Source: JAULUH01 sp032111745 (GTDB lineage: Bacteria; Chloroflexota; Anaerolineae; JAAEKA01). From it: 5,687 bases of DNA. The notes beneath the pieces are model-generated. The model made no database searches, was not told where the DNA came from, and saw nothing but the letters and a program-made list of their open reading frames with translations. The stretch's first letter is position 1, and every line of letters starts with the position of its first letter. The position numbers and the translations under genes are program-made. Below are positions 1 through 5,036 of this stretch, in pieces. The stretch lies in the NCBI GenBank assembly GCA_032111745.1, contig JAULUH010000352.1, forward strand, positions 1 through 5,687. The letters run 5' to 3'.

Positions 1-3
1 ATG

Positions 4-20
4 GGCACCACCATGGTGCC
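4..20. repeat. Short perfect inverted repeat near left edge
   Basis: Seven-base arms (4-10 GGCACCA, 14-20 TGGTGCC) surround a three-base centre. It lies about 45 bases past the stop codon of the truncated gene copy at 64-456, so read on the minus strand it could fold into a GC-rich hairpin downstream of that fragment. The window ends before any T-run could be seen, so a terminator role cannot be judged. The intact copy at 1806 lacks an equivalent hairpin downstream. Confidence 0.4.
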
Positions 21-60
21 GCCAGACGTGTCGCCCCGCTTCGCTACCCGCGCCGCCGTC

Positions 61-456
61 GCGCTACGGAGCCGCTGCCTGCAGCCTGGCCACGGCATCG
101 CGCACCGCCTGGACCTCCGCCACCGCGCCACTGCTGGCCAGGTCCTTCACCGCGGTGTTCGGATCGAAGCCGGCCGGCAGGCCCAGCGCGGCCAGCAGCC
201 CGTCCAGCGGCACCGCCGCCTGCTGCGCGATCTCGGCCAGCGTGTGCCGGCCCTTGATCTCGCTGGCCGGCAACACCTGGCCCGCGGGCAGCGGCGTGGG
301 CCCGGTGCCATCCCCCAGGCCATCCCCCGCCGGGACATGGTCCGGCGTCGCTACAGGCCGGGCCGGCGCGGCATCCTCCGCAGCCGGGGCCGGCATCGTA
401 GCCGGCGGGGTGGGCTCGGGAACAGGCGTAGCGCCCGCAGCAGGCTCCGGCGCCGG
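61..456. repeat. Direct repeat, left copy (partner 1803-2198)
   Basis: Base-by-base comparison with 1803-2198 (offset 1742) shows about 11 substitutions over 396 bases and no insertions or deletions, roughly 97% identity. Similarity stops abruptly on both sides: before 61, and after the GGCGCCGG ending at 456. The differences are scattered, with three of them clustered next to the stop codon at 68-70. This argues for a real diverged duplication rather than a simple assembly echo. Both copies have the same orientation, so recombination between them would remove about 1.74 kb including the toxin-antitoxin operon. Confidence 0.92.
64..456 (-). pseudogene. Truncated duplicate of the tandem-domain membrane protein gene (C-terminal half only)
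   Basis: This is the 3' half of the gene found intact at 1806-2561. It covers residues equivalent to about 122-251: the end of the Pro/Ala-rich linker and the whole second helical domain, with the stop codon TAG at 64-66. The membrane anchor, first helical domain and original start are missing. Upstream of 456 the frame stays open through unrelated sequence until a stop at 502-504, without a convincing start or ribosome site; the first ATG is internal, at 396. Visible changes from the intact copy include a final Pro instead of Glu, Ala for Pro in the NTPVKDL stretch, and Arg/Val for Gly/Ala in the linker. The reading frame survives, so the duplication may be fairly recent, but a membrane-anchored product cannot be made. 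I interpret it as a gene remnant. Translation of a soluble fragment from the internal ATG cannot be excluded. Confidence 0.85.
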
Positions 457-494
457 AGCGAGCCATGCGACACGATCCGGGCGCGGTGACAGAT

Positions 495-514
495 GTAGCC
501 TTCAGCCAGGCTAC
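495..514 (-). terminator. Weak hairpin after vapC
   Basis: A six-base-pair stem (GTAGCC 495-500, GGCTAC 509-514) with an eight-base loop lies about 30 bases past the toxin stop codon. It could fold in the vapBC transcript. No T-run follows on the minus strand, so it is at best a weak or Rho-assisted end and may be chance. Confidence 0.25.
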
Positions 515-541
515 GACAACGAACTCCGCATTGATTGGCGC

Positions 542-916
542 CTATTGGGGCGGGGCCGCGAAGGGGTCCAAGAGAGATAAGCCCGCAACCCACTTGAAGT
601 CGTCAACGTTGCGGGTCACGAGGGTGAGGCCATGTCTGAGCGCGGTTCCTGCGACAAGTGCATCGCCAAGGGTCATCTTGCGAAGTTGGCGGAGTTTGAC
701 CGCTTGCTCCAGAACATCTTGTGACAAGGGCAAGATCGAGGCAGCAGCGAAGAAGGTCTCGAAGTGCTGACGTTCCTGCTCGGTCAAGCGATGATAGCCC
801 AGCAGCTCCACGTAGCTCACGGCAGACACTGCGGGCGCGTGCTCGGCAATGAATCCGCGCAGCGCCCTGTTGGTTGGCTGCGCGGCGTAGATGATGATGT
901 TGCTGTCAATCAGCAT
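542..916 (-). CDS. vapC: PIN-domain toxin, VapC family ribonuclease
   Basis: The 124-residue protein has the length and motif layout of VapC toxins, which are Mg2+-dependent ribonucleases of type II toxin-antitoxin systems that cleave tRNA or rRNA and arrest translation. The acidic PIN residues are all visible: Asp4 in the N-terminal LIDSN strand, Glu37 in SYVELLG, Asp85 in TLGDALVAGTA, and the TRNVDDF motif near 101-107 with Asn103 and Asp106. No catalytic residue is missing, so the toxin looks active. The ATG at 914-916 overlaps the TGA of the upstream antitoxin (ATGA), implying translational coupling so that toxin follows antitoxin synthesis. The stop is TAG at 542-544. The RNA target cannot be read from the sequence. 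The operon sits between two direct repeats of a neighbouring gene and beside a hydrogenase remnant, which fits an acquired cassette. Confidence 0.93.
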   Translation of the reverse strand: MLIDSNIIIYAAQPTNRALRGFIAEHAPAVSAVSYVELLGYHRLTEQERQHFETFFAAASILPLSQDVLEQAVKLRQLRKMTLGDALVAGTALRHGLTLVTRNVDDFKWVAGLSLLDPFAAPPQ

Positions 917-1203
917 CAGCTGTCCCTGCCTGGCAAGGGTCGATCCTGGCGCGTCTCGCGCTCCCAGACTACGGGATCGTCGACACCCGCCAACGCATGG
1001 ATCTCAGCCAATCGCTCCAAGGCTGCAGCCATGCGTACGCCTTGACCTTCGTTGGCATCGACCTCGCCAACCGGCTCGTCCAAGACCGTCACATAGACTG
1101 CCATCGGTCGGTCGGGCGGAGGATGCTGGCGCTCGTTGCCGCTCCATTCCAGCCGGTTGCCCCGCAGGATGGCCCTATAAGTAGTCAATACAGCGTCTTT
1201 CAT
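916..1203 (-). CDS. Antitoxin partner of the VapC toxin
   Basis: This gene encodes 95 residues from the ATG at 1201-1203. A longer TTG start at 1218 is unlikely because the GGGAG ribosome site would lie on top of it. The N-terminal part (residues about 9-42, TYRAILRGNRLEW then a beta-rich VYVTVLDEP) probably forms a small beta domain for dimerisation or operator binding. The C-terminal part (about 57-95) has a helix (MAAALERLAEIHA) and a tail ending DRPLPGRDS. From memory, antitoxins of this type paired with PIN toxins often carry such a tail, and by analogy with VapB proteins it should wrap round and block the toxin. It does not look like a classic AbrB, RHH or Phd antitoxin. Position upstream of the toxin with a four-base ATGA overlap is the typical type II order. 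Autoregulation of the operon is likely but inferred. Confidence 0.85.
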   Translation of the reverse strand: MKDAVLTTYRAILRGNRLEWSGNERQHPPPDRPMAVYVTVLDEPVGEVDANEGQGVRMAAALERLAEIHALAGVDDPVVWERETRQDRPLPGRDS

Positions 1204-1211
1204 AGCAGATG

Positions 1212-1216
1212 CTCCC
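1212..1216 (-). promoter_or_regulatory. Ribosome binding site deciding the antitoxin start
   Basis: GGGAG on the minus strand lies eight bases before the ATG at 1203. It overlaps the alternative TTG start at 1216-1218, so it favours the 95-residue form. Confidence 0.7.
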
Positions 1217-1270
1217 AATAACTACAGCACGTCATTGCTCTACAAGCTCCACTCATCAAATCTGTTTATG

Positions 1271-1299
1271 AAGATACAGCCAGTCGTTTGATCTGTCAA
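1271..1299 (-). promoter_or_regulatory. Sigma70-like promoter of the toxin-antitoxin operon
   Basis: Read on the minus strand, a perfect TTGACA -35 box (1294-1299) is followed by a 17-base spacer and TATCTT (1271-1276, four of six consensus -10 bases). Transcription should begin near 1264, leaving an untranslated leader of about 60 bases before the antitoxin ATG. This is the clearest promoter in the window. Confidence 0.7.
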
Positions 1300-1300
1300 A
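1287..1300. promoter_or_regulatory. Candidate operator overlapping the -35 box
   Basis: TTTGA (1287-1291) and TCAAA (1296-1300) form a perfect five-base inverted repeat around a four-base centre, lying across the -35 box. Type II antitoxins commonly repress their own operon by binding palindromes at the promoter, so this is a reasonable operator candidate. The arms are short and chance is possible. Confidence 0.35.
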
Positions 1301-1393
1301 TGGCTTGGAATCGAGCAGCCGTCTGAGCAGAGGTCTCATACGAACGCCGTGCGGCGCCCAAGGGTGCTCTTCCTGGGCCGCGGGGACTCTAGC

Positions 1394-1433
1394 CGATTGC
1401 GAGTATCCCAAAAGCTAGAGATACTCTCAATCG
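1394..1433. repeat. Long inverted repeat abutting the hydrogenase remnant
   Basis: Arms 1394-1407 and 1420-1433 pair at 13 of 14 positions around a 12-base loop. A second, competing hairpin uses CTCTAGC (1387-1393) and GCTAGAG (1414-1420), sharing base 1420, so the two folds are mutually exclusive. Hydrogenase similarity begins directly after the right arm. There is no T-run, so a simple terminator is unlikely. A recombination site, a transposable-element end or a folded RNA leader are all possible; none is proven. Confidence 0.65.
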
Positions 1434-1733
1434 CGGGTGAGGCGGAGGGCGAGGCGCTGGCCGCGGCCAACGCCGGGCCGCACGTGCGGGTGATCAACGG
1501 CTCGATCCCGCTGGTCTACGGGGGTGGCGCCTGCACCATCACCGGCCGCTCGGCGGAACAGGTGTTGAACTCAGCCTCGGAAAACGCAGGACATCATCAA
1601 GAACAAGCCGGTCATCAACGTCGCCGGCTGCCCGCCCATCGGCGACGTGATCACCGCGACCATCGTCTACTACTTCACTTACGGCATCACGCCTCCCCTC
1701 GACGCTCAGAACCGGCCGCGGTGGCAGGTGTGA
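1433..1733 (+). pseudogene. [NiFe]-hydrogenase small subunit, internal fragment with deletion and frameshift
   Basis: Two reading frames together match the middle of the electron-transfer small subunit of membrane-type [NiFe] hydrogenases. Part one (about 1433-1586) gives AGEAEGEALAAANAG, then VRVINGSIP and the CTITGRSAEQVLN stretch, the usual region after the N-terminal cluster-binding motif. Part two (about 1587-1733, shifted one frame) gives QDIIKNKPVINVAGCPPIGD and continues through ITATIVYYFTYGITPPLDAQNRPRW to a TGA. The stretch normally between them, some 35-40 residues with the conserved cysteine-containing 'G-[ST]-C-A' cluster ligand, is missing. The N-terminus with its CxxC ligands and the whole C-terminal half with the medial and distal cluster sites are also absent. 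It cannot be functional. The GCPP cysteine that is retained is a proximal cluster ligand in intact proteins. No large-subunit sequence is visible. Confidence 0.82.
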
Positions 1734-1802
1734 GGCAGGTATCCACCCAAGGGCGTCGACATCACCGCCCCCCAGACGCCATGGACGAGGGCGGCCACCT
1801 CC

Positions 1803-2198
1803 GCGCTACTCCGCCGCTGCCTGCAGCCTGGCCACGGCATCGCGCACCGCCTGGACTTCCGCCACCGCGCCGCTGCTGGCCAGGTCCTTGACCGGGGTGT
1901 TCGGATCGAAGCCGGCCGGCAGGCCCAGCGCGGCCAGCAGCCCGTCCAGCGGCACCGCCGCCTGCTGCGCGATCTCGGCCAGCGTGTGCCGGCCCTTGAT
2001 CTCGCTGGCCGGCAGCACCTGGCCCGCGGGCAGCGGCGTGGGCCCGGTGCCATCCCCCAGGCCATCCCCCGCCGGGACATGGTCCGGCGTCGCTGCAGGC
2101 CCGGCCGGCGCGGCATCCTCCGCAGCCGGCGCCGGCATCGTAGCCGGCGGGGTGGGCTCGGGAACAGGCGTAGCGCCCGCAGCAGGCTCCGGCGCCGG
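1803..2198. repeat. Direct repeat, right copy (partner 61-456)
   Basis: This is the counterpart of 61-456, lying inside the 3' half of the intact tandem-domain gene. The similarity begins three bases outside the stop codon and ends at GGCGCCGG (2191-2198). Since the gene is complete here, this is presumably the parent copy. Confidence 0.92.
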
Positions 2199-2561
2199 CT
2201 GGGCCTCGCCCGCGGCCGGTGGCGCCGGCTGGGTTTCGCCGGCCAGGTACGCCGCCGCGATCTCGCGCACGGTGGTGGTTTCGAAGCCCTCCACCAGGCC
2301 CTCCATCTCCTTCATCGCCGTGGTCGGCGGAATGTCCATGGGTACCCTGGCCAGGGCGTAGAGCTCGGCCAGCGGGATGCCCAGCCCATCGCTGATCTCC
2401 TGCCAGGTCATCCACCCCTTGATATCCTCCGGCTTCATGTTGGCCATGTCGATCGCGGCCCGGCCGCTGGTGCTCCAGTTCCCCGTGAGCTGGGCCATGA
2501 GCACCAGCGCCACCATCGGGACGACGCCAAAGAGGGGCAGCAGATATTTGTTGACACGCAT
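1806..2561 (-). CDS. Membrane-anchored tandem helical-domain protein, partner of the polyferredoxin
   Basis: The 251-residue protein starts with one hydrophobic segment (residues about 6-26) after a short Lys/Arg stretch, so it is probably held in the membrane by its N-terminus. A helical domain follows (about 46-106: IKGWMTWQEIS, then GIPLAELYALARVP and a TTVREIAAAYL helix). A Pro/Ala-rich linker (107-185) leads to a second, related domain (186-248: IKGRHTLAEIA, VPLDGLLAALGLP, VKDLASSG). The domains share the pattern 'IKG-x-x-T-x-x-EI ... [IV]PL-x-x-L-x-A-L/A ... P ... T-x-[MV]K', so they arose by internal duplication. I recall similar domains beside or fused to 4Fe-4S proteins, but I cannot name a family. 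There are no cysteines, so it binds no Fe-S cluster itself. It begins 21 bases after the polyferredoxin stop, with GGAGAG nine bases before the ATG, in one operon. A stabilising or docking role is inferred. Its 3' half is duplicated at 64-456. Confidence 0.85.
   Translation of the reverse strand: MRVNKYLLPLFGVVPMVALVLMAQLTGNWSTSGRAAIDMANMKPEDIKGWMTWQEISDGLGIPLAELYALARVPMDIPPTTAMKEMEGLVEGFETTTVREIAAAYLAGETQPAPPAAGEAQPAPEPAAGATPVPEPTPPATMPAPAAEDAAPAGPAATPDHVPAGDGLGDGTGPTPLPAGQVLPASEIKGRHTLAEIAQQAAVPLDGLLAALGLPAGFDPNTPVKDLASSGAVAEVQAVRDAVARLQAAAE
2181..2240 (-). repeat. In-frame 30-base tandem repeat in the linker
   Basis: Two adjacent 30-base units encode GETQPAPPAA and GEAQPAPEPA (residues 108-127), sharing the 13-base core GGCGCCGGCTGGG at 2191-2203 and 2221-2233. 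The breakpoint of the truncated duplicate (equivalent to 2198) falls within this core, so slippage or recombination here may have set the end of the duplication. Confidence 0.75.
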
Positions 2562-2570
2562 GATGGCTAT

Positions 2571-2576
2571 CTCTCC
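2571..2576 (-). promoter_or_regulatory. Ribosome binding site of the tandem-domain gene
   Basis: GGAGAG sits nine bases before the ATG at 2559-2561, in the short gap after the polyferredoxin stop. It supports both the chosen start and cotranscription of the two genes. Confidence 0.65.
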
Positions 2577-2582
2577 GGGAAG

Positions 2583-3491
2583 CTATTGGCCCACCTGCTC
2601 GGCAGCCGGCTGGACCAGCGGCGCGGGCCGGTTGAGTGGATCGAGCCAGGTCGGCGCCAGCTGCACCTCCAGGGTGCCCCCGCGCGGGCAGGCCTGCACG
2701 CAGGCCAGGCAGCCGATGCAGTTGGTGCTGACCGCCTTCCGGGCGTTGGCGACGTCGATGCCCACCGGGCACGGCACGTTGCACAGCGCGCAGCCCTTGC
2801 AGTTGTCGGCGTTGCGCCGGATGCGCAGGAAGCTAACATGGCCCAGCAGGCTCATCAGCCCGCCCAACGGGCACAGGTACCGGCACCAGAAGCGCTGGAT
2901 CAGCAGCGAGCCCACCACCACCAGCGCCACGATCACATAGGCCGGCCACATCTCGGCCAGGTTGAAGTCGACCAGCCACTCCAGCCCGAACAGCGTGCGG
3001 TAGGGGTCGAACGCGGCGAACCATAGCTTGACCGTGCTCACGGTCATGAACAGGATCAGCCCCAGGGTGACGAAGCGCCCATAGCGCAGGATGCGGTCGG
3101 CCCGGGCCGGCACCTTGACCTCGGGAAGGTGGAGGGTTCTGCGCACCCAGGTCAGGGCATCCTGCAGCGCGCCAAAGGGGCATACCCACCCGCAGAAGCT
3201 GCTGCCGGCCAGCACGATGCCGATCAGCAGGCCCGCGCCCAGGATCAGGTTCGAGGGGTGCGTCTTGGGCACGTACTGCCCGGTCGTGATGAAGCGCCAC
3301 ACAGTCTCCACCGCGCCGAACGGGCACAGCGCATCGATCGAGGCTGTCTGGCCGCTGGCCTCGGCCAGCACGTGGCGCAGGCTCATGGACAGGATCAGAA
3401 CGGCAAAGGTGGCCTGGCTGAGGCGGCGCAGCCGGGCCGTCCGGTCCGGGCGGCGGGGACGGCGGGCACGCCGGAGAGCAGTCGCAGACAT
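2583..3491 (-). CDS. NapH/MauN-like membrane polyferredoxin (4Fe-4S binding)
   Basis: This 302-residue integral membrane iron-sulfur protein belongs to the NapH/MauN/YccM-type group, which passes electrons between the quinone pool or a membrane complex and other redox partners. An Arg-rich N-terminus is followed by hydrophobic segments near 28-45, 82-97, 138-156 and 183-199. Family cysteine motifs lie at the membrane: CPFG (Cys56), CGWVCP (Cys100, Cys104) and CRYLCP (Cys203, Cys207). The C-terminal tail carries two ferredoxin motifs, CxxCxxCxxxCP at 231-241 and 258-268, each for one [4Fe-4S] cluster. All ligand cysteines are present. The Arg-rich N-terminus suggests it starts on the cytoplasmic side. 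The ATG at 3491 is chosen because GGAG of the AAGGAG site overlaps the alternative GTG at 3503. The stop TAG is followed after 21 bases by its partner gene. The physiological donor and acceptor are unknown; the adjacent hydrogenase remnant is only circumstantial. Confidence 0.93.
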   Translation of the reverse strand: MSATALRRARRPRRPDRTARLRRLSQATFAVLILSMSLRHVLAEASGQTASIDALCPFGAVETVWRFITTGQYVPKTHPSNLILGAGLLIGIVLAGSSFCGWVCPFGALQDALTWVRRTLHLPEVKVPARADRILRYGRFVTLGLILFMTVSTVKLWFAAFDPYRTLFGLEWLVDFNLAEMWPAYVIVALVVVGSLLIQRFWCRYLCPLGGLMSLLGHVSFLRIRRNADNCKGCALCNVPCPVGIDVANARKAVSTNCIGCLACVQACPRGGTLEVQLAPTWLDPLNRPAPLVQPAAEQVGQ

Positions 3492-3502
3492 GATCGATCT
3501 CA

Positions 3503-3508
3503 CTCCTT
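3503..3508 (-). promoter_or_regulatory. Ribosome binding site deciding the polyferredoxin start
   Basis: AAGGAG lies 11 bases upstream of the ATG at 3489-3491. The upstream GTG (3501-3503) shares its last G with this site and therefore cannot be served by it, which excludes the four-residue-longer form. Confidence 0.65.
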
Positions 3509-3697
3509 CCGGGAAGACTGCAGCATGCTCTCAGGCTACCAGAGCGATGTGGAGATCCTATGGAGAGGTTGTGGGGAAGGAGTGGAGTGTTTTAGGCTTC
3601 GTCAGCAGATCGAACGAGAAGAGCCATCCCGGTGGGGACCAATACCCGAAAGGGGGGACTTGGACGAGGCGTCTGGATGTGCAGAGGGAGGGTTCGT

Positions 3698-3714
3698 CTC
3701 GAGGATCCGAATTC
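3698..3714. other. Polylinker-like cluster of overlapping restriction sites; possible artificial join
   Basis: Seventeen consecutive bases hold XhoI (CTCGAG 3698-3703), BamHI (GGATCC 3703-3708) and EcoRI (GAATTC 3709-3714) sites, overlapping or directly abutting, as in a synthetic cloning linker. It lies in the non-coding gap 3509-3741, in which I see no gene, confident promoter or RNA. A natural origin by chance is possible but improbable enough to flag the flanks as possibly not contiguous in the genome. Confidence 0.5.
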
Positions 3715-3741
3715 CAACGTTAGGCCCTGCAAATCGCCACC

Positions 3742-4665
3742 TCACAACTGCGACTGGTCCACATCGTGAGCTCGAATGAACCGCATCACCTCGGTGTGGG
3801 TAGGGCTGTTGAGAACACCCGGGAAGCGTTCACACACCACCGCTGCTATGGCCGAAGCGTATTGAATGATACGGTCATCACCCCACTGCTTCAACATGCC
3901 ATAGACGACGCCGGCTCGAAACGAGTCCCCTGCCCCCGCACTGTCTACCACCTTGACGCGATATGGCTCGAACTGCCTGACGGGCCCACCCCTTCTGCCA
4001 TACAGGATTGCTCCATCTCCGGCAGTAAACACGACCAGGCCCTGGGCACGTGCCTGGTATTCGTGAAATAGCTCCGAAACCTCTGCCCGTGGATATTCCC
4101 GGCGGCGAAACTCTCCGGATACGATGACTGCGGCGGCATCGGCAGACAATGCTTGGTGATAGGTGGCATCAATGGACACAAAGGGTATGCCCAACTCAAG
4201 CGCGTATTTCCCTACCAAAGCGCTCTCATTGTGAAACGGCGGGTCTACACAAACGATCCGTGCCCTGGCAAGGTCGACTTTTTTGGGTATGTTCCACTTG
4301 CGCGTCGAAAACAACAGGTCGATGTAGTTGCCAAAGATGGTACGGCTTTGCTGATCTGAAAACACGACCTCCCGAACCCCCGAGAATCCCTTCTTGACTA
4401 CCAGCCGCTTGGTGTCGATCTTGTAGCGTTGAATCGTGAAGAGCAGGCGTTCACCTTCAGGCGTATCGCCCATCCAGTTTCCGTCCAGTTGCACCCTCAA
4501 TCCCAGGCGACTGAGGACAATGGCAGAATTCAGAGCTTCGCCCCCGGTCATGAAATGAGTCTGGGCGATCTCTGCATAGCCATCAGGCTGGGGAAAAGGC
4601 TGGCTCAGGAGATGAAGTGTGCTTGAAGCGATTACTCCATAGGCGTAGACATCGAGGTCTTTCAT
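3742..4665 (-). CDS. PfkB/ribokinase-family carbohydrate or nucleoside kinase
   Basis: The 307-residue protein has the length and both signatures of the PfkB family, cytoplasmic enzymes that transfer the ATP gamma-phosphate to a hydroxyl of a sugar, nucleoside or related compound. The N-terminal GGEALNSAIVLSRLG (41-55) is the first PfkB signature with the Gly-Gly pair and Asn46. The C-terminal DSAGAGDSFRAG (241-252) carries the anion-hole glycines and the probable catalytic base Asp247. FTAGDGAILYG (213-223) fits the usual nucleotide-binding stretch. The substrate cannot be assigned: no transporter or pathway gene is beside it. The ATG at 4665 is preferred over the upstream start at 4740, since GGAGGAAG lies eight bases before it and the extra 25 residues look like leader sequence. 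Codon choice is visibly less GC-biased than in the 1806-3491 operon, which may reflect a different origin or an artificial join near 3698-3714. Confidence 0.92.
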   Translation of the reverse strand: MKDLDVYAYGVIASSTLHLLSQPFPQPDGYAEIAQTHFMTGGEALNSAIVLSRLGLRVQLDGNWMGDTPEGERLLFTIQRYKIDTKRLVVKKGFSGVREVVFSDQQSRTIFGNYIDLLFSTRKWNIPKKVDLARARIVCVDPPFHNESALVGKYALELGIPFVSIDATYHQALSADAAAVIVSGEFRRREYPRAEVSELFHEYQARAQGLVVFTAGDGAILYGRRGGPVRQFEPYRVKVVDSAGAGDSFRAGVVYGMLKQWGDDRIIQYASAIAAVVCERFPGVLNSPTHTEVMRFIRAHDVDQSQL

Positions 4666-4673
4666 GGGTGGTT

Positions 4674-4681
4674 CTTCCTCC
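4674..4681 (-). promoter_or_regulatory. Ribosome binding site deciding the PfkB kinase start
   Basis: GGAGGAAG lies eight bases upstream of the ATG at 4663-4665. It supports the 307-residue form over a longer one beginning at 4740. Confidence 0.7.
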
Positions 4682-4682
4682 A

Positions 4683-5036
4683 ATAACTGCTCATCCTGGG
4701 TTTGCGCTACCGGCGGATGGGCGGAGGATCGAAGGCCCAAAAATCGCCCAAGCGTTCTGCGGGAAGTTCGAGCCCCTCGCTTTCACGGCGCTGCGCCCCA
4801 AGGACCCGGCCGACTCGTATGACCTGGCCCAGATCGCGGCCGAAGCGGGCCAGGTCCTCGAGGTCGCCGTCCGCAACCTGTCGCAGTATGGGGACTTCGA
4901 CGCCCAAGACTATGAAAGCCGCCTCGGCGCTTTCCTCGACGCGCTCTCCCAGCAACCGGGCTTCGTCGCCGGGACCCTACATCACGGCTACATGCATCGT
5001 ACCTTGGCCCTTAAAGCCCGGCTACCGCCGGGATGA
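4683..5036 (+). CDS. Unrecognised reading frame, probably a gene fragment
   Basis: This plus-strand frame stays open to TGA at 5034-5036. From about 4770 it looks coding: balanced amino-acid composition, a strong preference for G or C in third positions, and protein-like stretches such as KFEPLAFTALRPKDPADSYD and an alternating helical segment (LAQIAAEAGQVLEVAVRNL). I do not recognise a family. There is no acceptable start: the only upstream ATG in frame (4617) lies inside the PfkB kinase gene and no ribosome site is evident, so it looks like the 3' part of a gene whose beginning is missing. Its last 26 bases overlap the end of the convergent oxidoreductase gene, so the natural C-terminus may also be lost. 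A chance frame in GC-rich intergenic DNA is the main alternative. If it is not a gene, 4682-5010 holds nothing I can name. Confidence 0.3.
   Translation: MTAHPGFALPADGRRIEGPKIAQAFCGKFEPLAFTALRPKDPADSYDLAQIAAEAGQVLEVAVRNLSQYGDFDAQDYESRLGAFLDALSQQPGFVAGTLHHGYMHRTLALKARLPPG

Noticed and set aside
1..489. Plus-strand open frame at the left edge
   Set aside because: Antisense of the duplicated gene fragment, with an Arg-rich shadow composition; the same stretch antisense to the intact copy is equally meaningless.
1734..1802. Continuation of the hydrogenase or another gene remnant in the spacer
   Set aside because: Short open stretches exist on both strands but match nothing I can recognise.
61..2198. 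Composite transposon formed by the two direct repeats
   Set aside because: The repeats are gene fragments without transposase, terminal inverted repeats or visible target-site duplications.
1762..2784. Long open minus-strand frame overlapping the tandem-domain and polyferredoxin genes
   Set aside because: Its translation is a low-complexity Ala/Gly/Arg shadow; the overlapping frames give clear domains with ribosome sites.
1986..3026. Long plus-strand open frame of about 346 codons
   Set aside because: Arg/His/Gln-rich antisense shadow of two well-supported minus-strand genes in GC-rich DNA; no motif or ribosome site.
3518..3528. Overlapping PstI and SphI sites as further cloning-linker evidence
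   Set aside because: Only two sites, immediately upstream of a natural gene leader, and both are readily expected in GC-rich DNA.
3540..3640. Promoter for the polyferredoxin operon
   Set aside because: Several weak -10-like hexamers exist on the minus strand but none has a matching -35 box at proper spacing.
3091..3779. Two plus-strand open frames across the polyferredoxin 5' end and the intergenic gap
   Set aside because: Mostly antisense to the polyferredoxin gene and without protein-like features in the gap.
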